Shown here: positions 1 to 7,816 of the stretch, piece after piece
Position numbering within the stretch: position 1 is the stretch's first letter
How the letters are laid out: every line of letters begins with the position of its first letter
From: an uncultured Gemmatimonadota bacterium
Lineage (GTDB): Bacteria > Gemmatimonadota > Gemmatimonadetes > Gemmatimonadales > Gemmatimonadaceae
Direction: 5' to 3'
Assembly (NCBI GenBank): GCA_946479895.1
Contig: CAMLHT010000165.1
Span: 1-8,641, forward strand
DNA: 8,641 nt
Notes under the pieces: generated by a model
Databases searched by the model: none
What the model was told of the DNA's origin: nothing
What the model saw: only the letters and a program-made list of their open reading frames with translations
Position numbers and translations under genes: made by a program

Positions 1-1862
<1,862 letters not shown>

Positions 1863-1893
1863 GATGTCTGGTTCTCCAGGGGGGAATTCGATT

Positions 1894-1938
1894 CCATCGC
1901 ACAATGGCCGCGTCGGTGAGGGCGCGGCCAGCGGATGG
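1894..1938 (-). promoter_or_regulatory. Extended stem-loop in the hppA leader
   Basis: An inner perfect 8-bp stem (TGGCCGCG/CGCGGCCA, 1905-1912 with 1923-1930) encloses a 10-nt loop. An outer pairing of 1894-1900 with 1931-1938 (CCATCGC with GCGGATGG, one base bulged) extends it after a 4-nt internal bulge. A smaller alternative hairpin (1883-1887 with 1891-1895) shares bases with the foot of the outer stem, so two folds may compete close to the ribosome-binding site at 1875-1878. I do not recognise a known riboswitch class. Confidence 0.4.
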
Positions 1939-1957
1939 TGCGGGTGGGTCTCGGAAT

Positions 1958-1990
1958 CCCTCGGGGCGAGGGAGGTTTGCGTGGCAAACC
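1958..1990 (-). promoter_or_regulatory. Two adjacent perfect hairpins at the expected 5' end of the hppA transcript
   Basis: Two inverted repeats stand one base apart. Arms 1974-1980 and 1984-1990 (GGTTTGC/GCAAACC) form a 7-bp stem with a 3-nt loop. Arms 1958-1963 and 1967-1972 (CCCTCG/CGAGGG) form a 6-bp stem with a 3-nt loop. The first begins almost exactly where transcription from the candidate promoter would start, so it could be an operator overlapping +1 or a 5' mRNA-stabilising hairpin. Neither is followed by a T-run on the minus strand, so they do not look like an intrinsic terminator for the upstream gene. Confidence 0.45.
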
Positions 1991-1995
1991 GCGCA

Positions 1996-2025
1996 ATAAT
2001 ACGAACTTACGCGCTCCCGTGCCAG
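1996..2025 (-). promoter_or_regulatory. Candidate sigma-70-like promoter of hppA
   Basis: On the minus strand, CTGGCA (2025-2020, 4 of 6 matches to TTGACA) and TATTAT (2001-1996, 5 of 6 matches to TATAAT) are separated by 18 nt. The box pair lies just after the stop codon of the upstream TonB-like gene and points toward hppA. Transcription would begin near 1989, giving a leader of about 127 nt. This is a consensus match by eye only, and the -35 box is weak. Confidence 0.4.
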
Positions 2026-2032
2026 TGACGCC

Positions 2033-2908
2033 CTAGAGGTCGATGACGACCTGGTACTTCCCCGCGATGGGCACCCCTTCGGGGGTCACGGCTGCCCGGA
2101 AGCGGAAGGTCTTGAACAGCTCATCGAGCTTCCGGTTGTAGCCCCCGTCCCTCGTCGGGGTGAACTCCACCTTCACGATCTTCCCCCGCTCGTCGATGTC
2201 GAAGTTCACGATCACCTTCGCGCCCTTGACCTTCGACGGCACCGGCTGGGGCGGAATGGGCATCTCGATGAGCGTCGGGATGTAGTTCGCGCCCGCGCCC
2301 CCGCCGGTCCCCGGACCGACGCCCGAGCCCCTGCCCGTCCCGATGCCCGACCCTACTCCGCCGCCCGTGCCCGGACCATTGCCACGCGTCCCGTCGTTCC
2401 CCGTGCCGCCCCCGGTTCCGACCACCGGCGACTCGGCCTTGACCTCGGCCTTCGGATCCGGCGTGGCGACCTTCGGCATCTCGACCTTCGGGACGACCGG
2501 CTCGGGCAGGACCGGCTTCGGCGGCTCCACCAGCTTCTCGACGGGCGGAGCGATCGGCGCCACCACTGGCGGGGTCACCGCCGTCGGCGGAGGAGCCACG
2601 CGCACGTACTTCACGCCCCCCGTCCCGCGGGTGCCGCCTCCGCCGCCCCCGGCGGGGCCTGGCCCACCGCCGCCCTGATTGATGATCTGGAGGTCGGGAT
2701 TGAGGTTGGTCAGCGGCTGAGGCTGGAGCAGAACCCAGACGAGCAGCGCGTGCAGCAGGGCCGAGACCGCCGTCGCGGCGCGCCGCCTCCGATGATCGAA
2801 CGGCAGGCCGACGGCCGGCAGCGCCCCGGGGCGATGCCAGGCGTGCCGGCGCTTCTTCGCCCCGGCACGCTCGAACAGCTCGTCGGATACGACCCGCGTG
2901 AAGATCAT
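2033..2908 (-). CDS. TonB-like energy transducer with Pro- and Gly-rich linker
   Basis: Probable inner-membrane-anchored periplasmic protein of the TonB type, 291 residues from ATG 2908. An Arg/Lys-rich cytoplasmic tail of about 43 residues is unusually long for TonB. It is followed by one membrane helix (44-61) with the S-x3-H spacing (Ser49, His53) seen in TonB helices that contact ExbB/ExbD. The periplasmic part holds a Gly-rich stretch (about 79-98), a Pro/Val/Lys region (106-162), a second Gly-rich stretch (164-207) and a C-terminal domain (about 230-291) with VIVNFDIDERGKIVKVEF and FRFRAAVTPEG patterns. The usual YPxxA lead-in of the TonB domain is not recognisable. The start is uncertain: GTG 2935 is also in frame, with a stop just before it and AGGTGATC overlapping it; 2908 was preferred because MIFTRVV resembles the MFNNLIE start of the other TonB here. 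It lies beyond the terminator of the exb operon, so it is probably transcribed separately. Confidence 0.8.
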   Translation of the reverse strand: MIFTRVVSDELFERAGAKKRRHAWHRPGALPAVGLPFDHRRRRAATAVSALLHALLVWVLLQPQPLTNLNPDLQIINQGGGGPGPAGGGGGGTRGTGGVKYVRVAPPPTAVTPPVVAPIAPPVEKLVEPPKPVLPEPVVPKVEMPKVATPDPKAEVKAESPVVGTGGGTGNDGTRGNGPGTGGGVGSGIGTGRGSGVGPGTGGGAGANYIPTLIEMPIPPQPVPSKVKGAKVIVNFDIDERGKIVKVEFTPTRDGGYNRKLDELFKTFRFRAAVTPEGVPIAGKYQVVIDL

Positions 2909-3005
2909 CGAGTGCAATCTGGGAGTGGTGATCACCTAAATGAATACGACCGGAAGCACCCATAAGGTTCCTTTCCGTCCGCGCGATTTCCGGCCCATGA
3001 ACGCG

Positions 3006-3035
3006 AAAAGGCCCGGCTCACCGAGCCGGGCCTTT
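3006..3035 (-). terminator. Intrinsic terminator of the tonB-exbB-exbD-exbD operon
   Basis: A perfect 13-bp inverted repeat (3007-3019 with 3023-3035) encloses the 3-nt loop 3020-3022 and ends in TTTT (3009-3006) on the minus strand. It begins 14 nt after the stop codon of the second exbD. The stem is very GC-rich and the T-tract is short, but the position after the last gene fits well. It separates the exb operon from the second TonB-like gene. Confidence 0.85.
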
Positions 3036-3049
3036 CGCTCATCGGGTAA

Positions 3050-3472
3050 CTACTTCGAACCGGGCGTATCCTTGGGCGGCACGCCGATGATCAGGATGCC
3101 TGACCCGCGGGCCACGTCCATCGCGTTGATGATGTCGCCGTAGGGCGACTGCGGATTGCCCTTCACGAACAGCACCTTGTCGGGGCGTCCGTCATAGATC
3201 GACTTGAGCTTGGCGCCCAGGTCGGTCTTCGTGACTTCCTGCGAATTGATGAAGTACTTGCCGTCCGGATTGACCTCGAGGACGATCTGGTCGGACTTCG
3301 CGTTCGCCGGCTGCACCGTCGGATTGGGATCCGGGAGCTGCACGTCGATCGCCTTTCGCATCGTGGGCAGGGCGGCCATGAAGATGATGAGGAGCACCAG
3401 CAGCACGTCGATCATCGGCGTGACGTTGATGTCGTTCTCCAGGCCCTTGTTGGGACCAGCAGCCATTGCCAT
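3050..3472 (-). CDS. exbD: Biopolymer transport protein ExbD/TolR family (second copy)
   Basis: Single-pass inner-membrane subunit of the ExbB/ExbD proton channel, 140 residues, normal length for the family. A short cytoplasmic tail leads to INVTPMIDVLLVLLIIFM (15-32), the hallmark membrane helix with the proton-carrying aspartate (Asp22, equivalent to Asp25 of E. coli ExbD). The periplasmic domain (about 45-135) has the usual pattern of alternating strands and helices, including DKVLFVKGN and a GILIIGVPP end. ATG 3472 follows the stop of the preceding exbD by only 2 nt, and a GGAGG lies inside the end of that gene, so the two are probably translationally coupled. It is the last gene before the terminator at 3006-3035. 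Confidence 0.95.
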   Translation of the reverse strand: MAMAAGPNKGLENDINVTPMIDVLLVLLIIFMAALPTMRKAIDVQLPDPNPTVQPANAKSDQIVLEVNPDGKYFINSQEVTKTDLGAKLKSIYDGRPDKVLFVKGNPQSPYGDIINAMDVARGSGILIIGVPPKDTPGSK

Positions 3473-3474
3473 GG

Positions 3475-3957
3475 TTAGTGTCCTCCGCCCGGCGGGGCCG
3501 CGTTGGCCTTGGTATCGCCGGCCACGCTCGATGTCGTGCCCGGCTCCTGCTCACCGATCAGGCCCATGACGCGCACGCCGTTCTTCATGGCGATCTCCAT
3601 CGCGTCCTGCACCTTCTCGTACTTCAGGTCCTTGTGGGCGCGAAGGTACATGACGAAGTCCTCGCGTCCCGGGGCCGTGTAGATCTCCTTGATCAGCCCC
3701 TCGATGTCCTTCGGGTCGTAGAGCTTCTTGTCCAGGTACATCCGGCCGTCCGCGTCGAGACCGAGCACGTGATCGTTCTCGGCGTCTTCCGGATGGTCCT
3801 TCAGGTTCACCGCGCGGGGCGGCTCCGCCGTGAAACCGGCGAGCAGCTGTGGCGTGACCACCATGAAGATGATCAGCAGCACGAGCATGACGTCGATCAT
3901 CGGCGTGACGTTCGGCGTCGACTGTACGCCGCCACCGCCCCCACTCGACATTGCCAT
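3475..3957 (-). CDS. exbD: Biopolymer transport protein ExbD/TolR family (first copy)
   Basis: Inner-membrane ExbD/TolR-type subunit of 160 residues. A Gly-rich N-terminus (residues 6-10 are all Gly) precedes the membrane helix PNVTPMIDVMLVLLIIFMVV (15-34) with the proton-path Asp22. The periplasmic domain (about 50-135) contains DADGRMYLDKK and ends in NGVRVMGLIGE, followed by a low-complexity tail ending in PPGGGH. A strong GGAGGG lies just upstream of ATG 3957, 29 nt after exbB. It differs clearly from the other ExbD in loop sequence and tail, so the pair looks like two specialised subunits in one channel rather than a recent duplication. Tandem exbD genes are common in several Gram-negative phyla. 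Confidence 0.95.
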   Translation of the reverse strand: MAMSSGGGGGVQSTPNVTPMIDVMLVLLIIFMVVTPQLLAGFTAEPPRAVNLKDHPEDAENDHVLGLDADGRMYLDKKLYDPKDIEGLIKEIYTAPGREDFVMYLRAHKDLKYEKVQDAMEIAMKNGVRVMGLIGEQEPGTTSSVAGDTKANAAPPGGGH

Positions 3958-3986
3958 TTGCCTTCCCTCCAGATCGGGGACGCTGC

Positions 3987-4721
3987 TTAAGTGGAGATCG
4001 GGCCGGAGCCGGAAGCGGCGTTGAACTCACGGGTGAAGCGCGAGCGGCCGAACTCGCCCGACACGCCCTTGATCAGGTAATCGATCATCTCCTTCGAGAC
4101 GTACGTCATCTCGGCGGTGAGGTTGTCGATCTTGGTCGAGAAGTAGTTGTACGCCCACACCGCCGGGATGGCCACGATGAGACCGAAGGCCGTCGTGATG
4201 AGCGCCTCGGCGATACCGGAGCCGATCGAGGCCAGACCGCCCGAGCCCGTCGCGGACATGCCCGTGAAGGCGTTCACGATACCCATCGTGGTGCCGAGCA
4301 GGCCGACGAACGGCGCCGTGGCGCCGACGGTGGCGAGCACCGCGAGGCCGCGCTTCAGGTTCGTGATCTCGAGGAGCATGTTGCGCTCGACCGCACGCTC
4401 GGCCGAGTTGATGTCGGCCACGGTGACCGAGCCGTCGGCGATGAGGGGCTTCACCTCGCCCAGGGCGCCGCCGAGCACGATCGCGACGTGCGACTTCTTG
4501 TAGCTCTCGGCGAGGCGGATCGCCTCGGTGAGGTTGTCCTCCTCGAGGAACTGCGAGAACTCCGGGGCGAACTTGCGGCTCTCACGCTGCGCCTGGCGAA
4601 GCGCCCACCACTTCGAGACCATGATCGTGATGGAGTAGATCGACATGATCGCCATGACAACCACGATGCCCTTGGCGAACATGCCCATCTGCAACCACAT
4701 GCCCTTCAGTGACATATCCAT
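3987..4721 (-). CDS. exbB: MotA/TolQ/ExbB proton channel family protein
   Basis: Core subunit of the TonB-energising motor in the inner membrane, 244 residues, normal for ExbB. The first helix (about 16-37) is followed by a large cytoplasmic part and then two helices at about 128-152 and 170-194. Family signatures are GATAPFVGLLGTTMGIVNAF (133-152) and SGIAEALITTAFGLIVAIP (168-186). Glu172 and Thr176/Thr177 correspond to polar residues lining the proton path in this family. ATG 4721 has GGAG (4732-4735) 10 nt upstream; the second Met (4715) is a less well-placed alternative. It is second in the tonB-exbB-exbD-exbD operon, 45 nt after tonB. TolQ is the nearest alternative, but no tolA, tolB or pal is in view and the flanking TonB supports ExbB. 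Confidence 0.95.
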   Translation of the reverse strand: MDMSLKGMWLQMGMFAKGIVVVMAIMSIYSITIMVSKWWALRQAQRESRKFAPEFSQFLEEDNLTEAIRLAESYKKSHVAIVLGGALGEVKPLIADGSVTVADINSAERAVERNMLLEITNLKRGLAVLATVGATAPFVGLLGTTMGIVNAFTGMSATGSGGLASIGSGIAEALITTAFGLIVAIPAVWAYNYFSTKIDNLTAEMTYVSKEMIDYLIKGVSGEFGRSRFTREFNAASGSGPIST

Positions 4722-4766
4722 AAAAACAGTGCTCCGAGTGCGGGTGTGAGTGTGAGGGGAAGAGGC

Positions 4767-5486
4767 TTAGCGAACGAGGGAGAACATGAACGGCATCTGG
4801 ACCAGCTGCTTGACCTTGCGGCCTCCGACCTCGGCCGGGAAGAAGCGCATGTTGGGCAGCGCGTTCCGGACGGCGGAGGTGAACGCCTCGTGATCGGACT
4901 TGATGATCTCGAAGGTCTTCATGTCGGCGCGGCCCGTCGTGTCGACCACGAACTTCGCGACCACCTGGCCTTCGATGTTGGCGGCGCGGAGCTGGTTCGG
5001 GTACGTCGGCGGCTGGTTGCTCGGGTTCGCCGAGGCCGGCTTCTCGACCTGGAAGTCGAAGAGCGGCTGGTCGGAGTTGAGCGGGGCGGCCACGCCGCCC
5101 GTCACGCCGCGAGCCGTTCCACCGACGGCGCCCTTGCCCGTGAAGTCTTCCTCGCGCGTCGCCGCCTTCGAGAGGTCGATGTCGGGGATCACGTCAGGGA
5201 TCTTGATGGGCGCGCTCAGGATCTGGAAACCCTTCGGCGGCTGGGGCGAAGCGACCACGTCGGGCGGAACCTCGACCTTGGGCTGCTCCTTCGGCGGCGG
5301 CGGCTCTTCCTTCTTGACCTGGACGAACTCGACCTTTTCCGCCTTCGCCTTCTCGAGCTTCTGGCCCGCGGAGAGGGTGCCCTGGACGGCGGCGGCAATC
5401 AGCGCGACGTGGAGGACGAAGCTGAACAGCGTCCCTCCCGCTCGCTTCTGCGCCTTGGCCTGGGATTCGATGAGGTTGTTGAACAT
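4767..5486 (-). CDS. tonB: TonB family energy transducer
   Basis: Links the ExbB/ExbD motor to outer-membrane receptors across the periplasm. It has 239 residues: a short basic cytoplasmic tail, one membrane helix (about 19-35) with Ser22 and His26 in the S-x3-H arrangement of TonB, and a Pro/Lys/Glu-rich spacer (about 50-110). A Gly-rich stretch (117-131) precedes a canonical TonB C-terminal domain (162-239) starting at YPNQLRAANIEGQVVAKFVV and continuing through ALPNMRFFPAEVGGRKV. ATG 5486 is preferred although no clear Shine-Dalgarno precedes it; an in-frame TTG at 5522 would add 12 polar residues before the tail, which looks less natural. It is the first gene of the operon with exbB and two exbD genes, so the whole motor is made from one message. 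Confidence 0.93.
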   Translation of the reverse strand: MFNNLIESQAKAQKRAGGTLFSFVLHVALIAAAVQGTLSAGQKLEKAKAEKVEFVQVKKEEPPPPKEQPKVEVPPDVVASPQPPKGFQILSAPIKIPDVIPDIDLSKAATREEDFTGKGAVGGTARGVTGGVAAPLNSDQPLFDFQVEKPASANPSNQPPTYPNQLRAANIEGQVVAKFVVDTTGRADMKTFEIIKSDHEAFTSAVRNALPNMRFFPAEVGGRKVKQLVQMPFMFSLVR

Positions 5487-5539
5487 TGACCGTGGAATCT
5501 GCGTTTGACCAAGTGCTCGCAAGAACTCTCGACGGTCAA
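5486..5539. promoter_or_regulatory. Three TTGACC half-sites upstream of tonB, possible operator
   Basis: TTGACC occurs on the plus strand at 5486-5491 and 5505-5510 and inverted (GGTCAA) at 5534-5539. The first and last extend to a shared TTGACCGT. The inverted copy, read on the minus strand toward tonB, could also serve as a -35 box, but I find no convincing -10 behind it. The arrangement does not resemble a Fur box. The 6-mer is fairly frequent in coding regions of this window, so the cluster could be chance. Confidence 0.25.
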
Positions 5540-5576
5540 GCTAAGCCAGCCGGAACGTGGTGGAATGCCTCGCGGA

Positions 5577-7130
5577 TTAAGAATCCGTGAAGTCGATGTT
5601 AGAATCACCTTTTCGCGAGCCCGCCCTCGCCGGCTCCGGCGCGAGGGATTTCCTGTCAGGGTTCGACCCCGAGCCGTCGGCGACGGGCAGCACCAGCGTG
5701 AAGAGGGTGCCCCTGCCGAGCCGGGACTGCGACGTGAGGCTCCCGCCGTGCGCATGCGCGATGTACTGCGAGATGGCGAGCCCGAGGCCGAACCCGCTCC
5801 GCTCGGCGGCCCGCGACCGCGCGCGATCGGCCCGCCAGAACCGGTCGAAGATGTGCGGCAGGTCGGTCGCCGAGATGCCGATTCCCGTGTCGCGGACGGT
5901 GATGGCGATCTCCCCCGGCCCCTTCAGCAGCGAGGCGATCTCCACCTTGCCGCCCCGCGGCGTGTACTTGATCGCGTTCGTAACGAGGTTCAGCAGGAGC
6001 TGCCGGAGGCGGGTCCGCTCGCCATGGACGACCGCGTCGTCGATCGACGGCATGGAGATGGAGAGCCCGGCGGTCTCGCCGAGGATCGTGGCCGTCTCGT
6101 AGACGTCGTGCAGCAGGGGCTCGATCCGGACCTCCTCGGTCGCCAGCTCGAAGCGGCCCTCGTCGGCGCGGGCCAGGGTCAGCAGGCTGTCGACCAGGTC
6201 CGACATCCGGGTGACCTCCTGGAGTGACTCCTCCAGGGCCACCATCCGGTCGTCCTTCGTCGTCCGGGGGTGCATCGCCCGCTCGACGTCGGCGCGGAGC
6301 ACGGCCAGCGGAGTCTTGAGCTCGTGTGACGCGTCGGCGGTGAAGCGCCGGAGCGCCGAGAAGGACAGCTCGAGGCGCGACAGCATCGCGTTGATCGTGG
6401 TGGTCAGGCGGCCCAGCTCGTCGTTCTCCAGGCTCGGCGGCAGGCGACGGTGGAGGCTGCGGCCGTCGGTGATGGCCTCGAGCTGCTCGGTGAGCTCGTG
6501 CATCGGCGCGAAGACGCCGTCGGCCATGAACCAGGCGACGATGCTCGCGCCCACGAGGATGAACGGCAGGATGACGAAGACCGTCCCGACCAGGAGCTGG
6601 CCCGACAGCTGGACGAACTGGTCGGGAATGCCGACGATGACCTGGCTGATCAGCGGCTCCAGCCCGGGCCCCGCCCGCCGGCCAAGCAGGTAGAGCGAGT
6701 GCACGTTCAGCGAATCGGCGACCAGCGGCACCAGCGCGACCTGCTGCGGGGAGACCCGCCGGGCGTATTGCAGCAGCGAATCGCCGTCCGTCGGGGGCAG
6801 CGCCCGGACGAGGGCCGAGTTGTAGAGATAGGTGCTGTCGCTCCCGACGAGCATGAAGTAGCCGGGGCGGAGCTCCAGGTACTGCCGGAGCTGCGGGCTG
6901 ATCGTCATCGATCCGGGGTCCGTCGAGTCCACGACCATCAGGGGATAGCCGCGCTGGCGGGACAGCTGGATGTCCCGGATGATGTCGTCGGCGAACTGGA
7001 TGGACTGCGAGTAGAGCTCGTCCTGGGCGACGCGGAGCCGCGCGACATAGAGCGCGATCGCGAACACGATCACGGCCGCCATGGTGAGGGCGACGTAGGA
7101 CACCGTGAACCGGACGCGGGTGGAGGCCAT
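5577..7130 (-). CDS. Sensor histidine kinase with periplasmic sensor, HAMP, HisKA and HATPase domains
   Basis: Membrane sensor that autophosphorylates on histidine and passes phosphate to a response regulator, almost certainly the one encoded just upstream. Of 517 residues, membrane helices at about 9-30 and 177-202 bracket a periplasmic domain of about 145 residues that I do not recognise. A HAMP linker (about 203-256) follows. The HisKA H-box is FTADASHELKTPL with His269; the ATPase domain has the N-box (NLVTNAIKYTP, Asn385), DTGIGI (Asp414) and GFGLGL (446-451). All catalytic motifs are intact. It ends in a polar tail of about 35 residues after the last ATPase strand. ATG 7130 comes 11 nt after the regulator's stop with a G-rich AGGGCAGGG before it. 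The domain order resembles CusS/BaeS-type kinases, but the signal cannot be read from the sequence. The frame stays open well upstream, but only in the shadow of the regulator gene. Confidence 0.95.
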   Translation of the reverse strand: MASTRVRFTVSYVALTMAAVIVFAIALYVARLRVAQDELYSQSIQFADDIIRDIQLSRQRGYPLMVVDSTDPGSMTISPQLRQYLELRPGYFMLVGSDSTYLYNSALVRALPPTDGDSLLQYARRVSPQQVALVPLVADSLNVHSLYLLGRRAGPGLEPLISQVIVGIPDQFVQLSGQLLVGTVFVILPFILVGASIVAWFMADGVFAPMHELTEQLEAITDGRSLHRRLPPSLENDELGRLTTTINAMLSRLELSFSALRRFTADASHELKTPLAVLRADVERAMHPRTTKDDRMVALEESLQEVTRMSDLVDSLLTLARADEGRFELATEEVRIEPLLHDVYETATILGETAGLSISMPSIDDAVVHGERTRLRQLLLNLVTNAIKYTPRGGKVEIASLLKGPGEIAITVRDTGIGISATDLPHIFDRFWRADRARSRAAERSGFGLGLAISQYIAHAHGGSLTSQSRLGRGTLFTLVLPVADGSGSNPDRKSLAPEPARAGSRKGDSNIDFTDS

Positions 7131-7141
7131 CGGGCCCTGCC

Positions 7142-7810
7142 CTATGCCTTGATCATGTAGCCGACGCCGCGCACGGTGGAGATCAGCTTCTTCGCGTGCT
7201 TCGCGTCGATCTTCTTCCGCAGGTGGTTGATGACGACGTCGACGATGTTCGTGCCGGGATCGAAGTTGTAGCCCCAGGCGTACTCGGTGATCAGCGTGCG
7301 GCTCATGACGCGGCCCGGGTGGCGCATGAGGTACTCGAGGACGGCGTATTCCTTGGGCGTGACGTCGATGAGCTCCCCGGCCCGCCGGACCTCGCGCGTC
7401 GCCTGGTCGAGGGTGAGGTCGGCGACCGTGAGCATCGGCGAGGCGATCGAGCGCGGACGGCGGGCGAGCGCCTCGACCCGGGCGAGGAGCTCCTCGAAGG
7501 CGAACGGCTTGGTGACGTAGTCGTCGGCGCCGGCGCGGAGCGCGGTGACCTTGGCGTCGATCGCGTCCTGCGCCGTGAGCACGAGCACGGGGCGCTCGAA
7601 CCCCCTGCTCCGGAGCGCGTTCAGCACGTCGAGGCCGCTCTTCCTGGGCAGGCGCATGTCGAGGATGACGAGGTCGTAGGCCTCCGACGTCGCCCGGGAC
7701 TCGCCGGACTCGCCGTCCACGACGAGGTCGCACGCCCAGCGCTGCTCCTCGATGCCGCGCTTGATGTACTGGCCGACGGTTGGATCATCCTCGATGACGA
7801 GAATGCGCAT
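7142..7810 (-). CDS. OmpR/PhoB family response regulator
   Basis: Cytoplasmic DNA-binding regulator of 222 residues, typical length. The receiver domain (1-115) has the acidic pair Asp8/Asp9, phospho-acceptor Asp51 (LVILDMRLP), switch Thr79 and Lys101 (DDYVTKPF). The C-terminal winged helix (about 128-220) shows TPKEYAVLEYLMRHPGRVMS, IVDVVINHLRKKID and the closing VRGVGYMIKA of the OmpR class. All phosphorylation residues are present. It begins 6 nt after the stop of the AAA+ activator and ends 11 nt before the histidine kinase, so the three are probably co-transcribed. No clear Shine-Dalgarno precedes ATG 7810, so translation may depend on coupling to the upstream gene. The target is unknown; the tonB operon downstream is one candidate. 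Confidence 0.96.
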   Translation of the reverse strand: MRILVIEDDPTVGQYIKRGIEEQRWACDLVVDGESGESRATSEAYDLVILDMRLPRKSGLDVLNALRSRGFERPVLVLTAQDAIDAKVTALRAGADDYVTKPFAFEELLARVEALARRPRSIASPMLTVADLTLDQATREVRRAGELIDVTPKEYAVLEYLMRHPGRVMSRTLITEYAWGYNFDPGTNIVDVVINHLRKKIDAKHAKKLISTVRGVGYMIKA

Positions 7811-7816
7811 GCGGTT

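Noticed and set aside
2121..2963. A 280-residue minus-strand frame starting at ATG 2963 with a good ribosome-binding site
   Set aside because: The translation is Arg/Gly/Asp-rich noise over the TonB-like gene, whose frame has a membrane helix and a recognisable C-terminal domain. At most its first codons could form a short upstream reading frame.
4740..4766. GTG/GAG-rich simple repeat between tonB and exbB
   Set aside because: Short, imperfect and not structured; it looks like an ordinary spacer inside the operon.
5573..5587. Small inverted repeat CGGATT/AATCCG overlapping the kinase stop codon
   Set aside because: The stem has only 6 bp and no T-run follows on the minus strand, so it is not a convincing terminator.
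7131..7733. Upstream extension of the histidine kinase frame into the response-regulator gene
   Set aside because: The added residues are Arg/Pro-rich with no domain, while another frame there encodes an intact OmpR-type regulator. ATG 7130 begins a natural membrane-sensor N-terminus.
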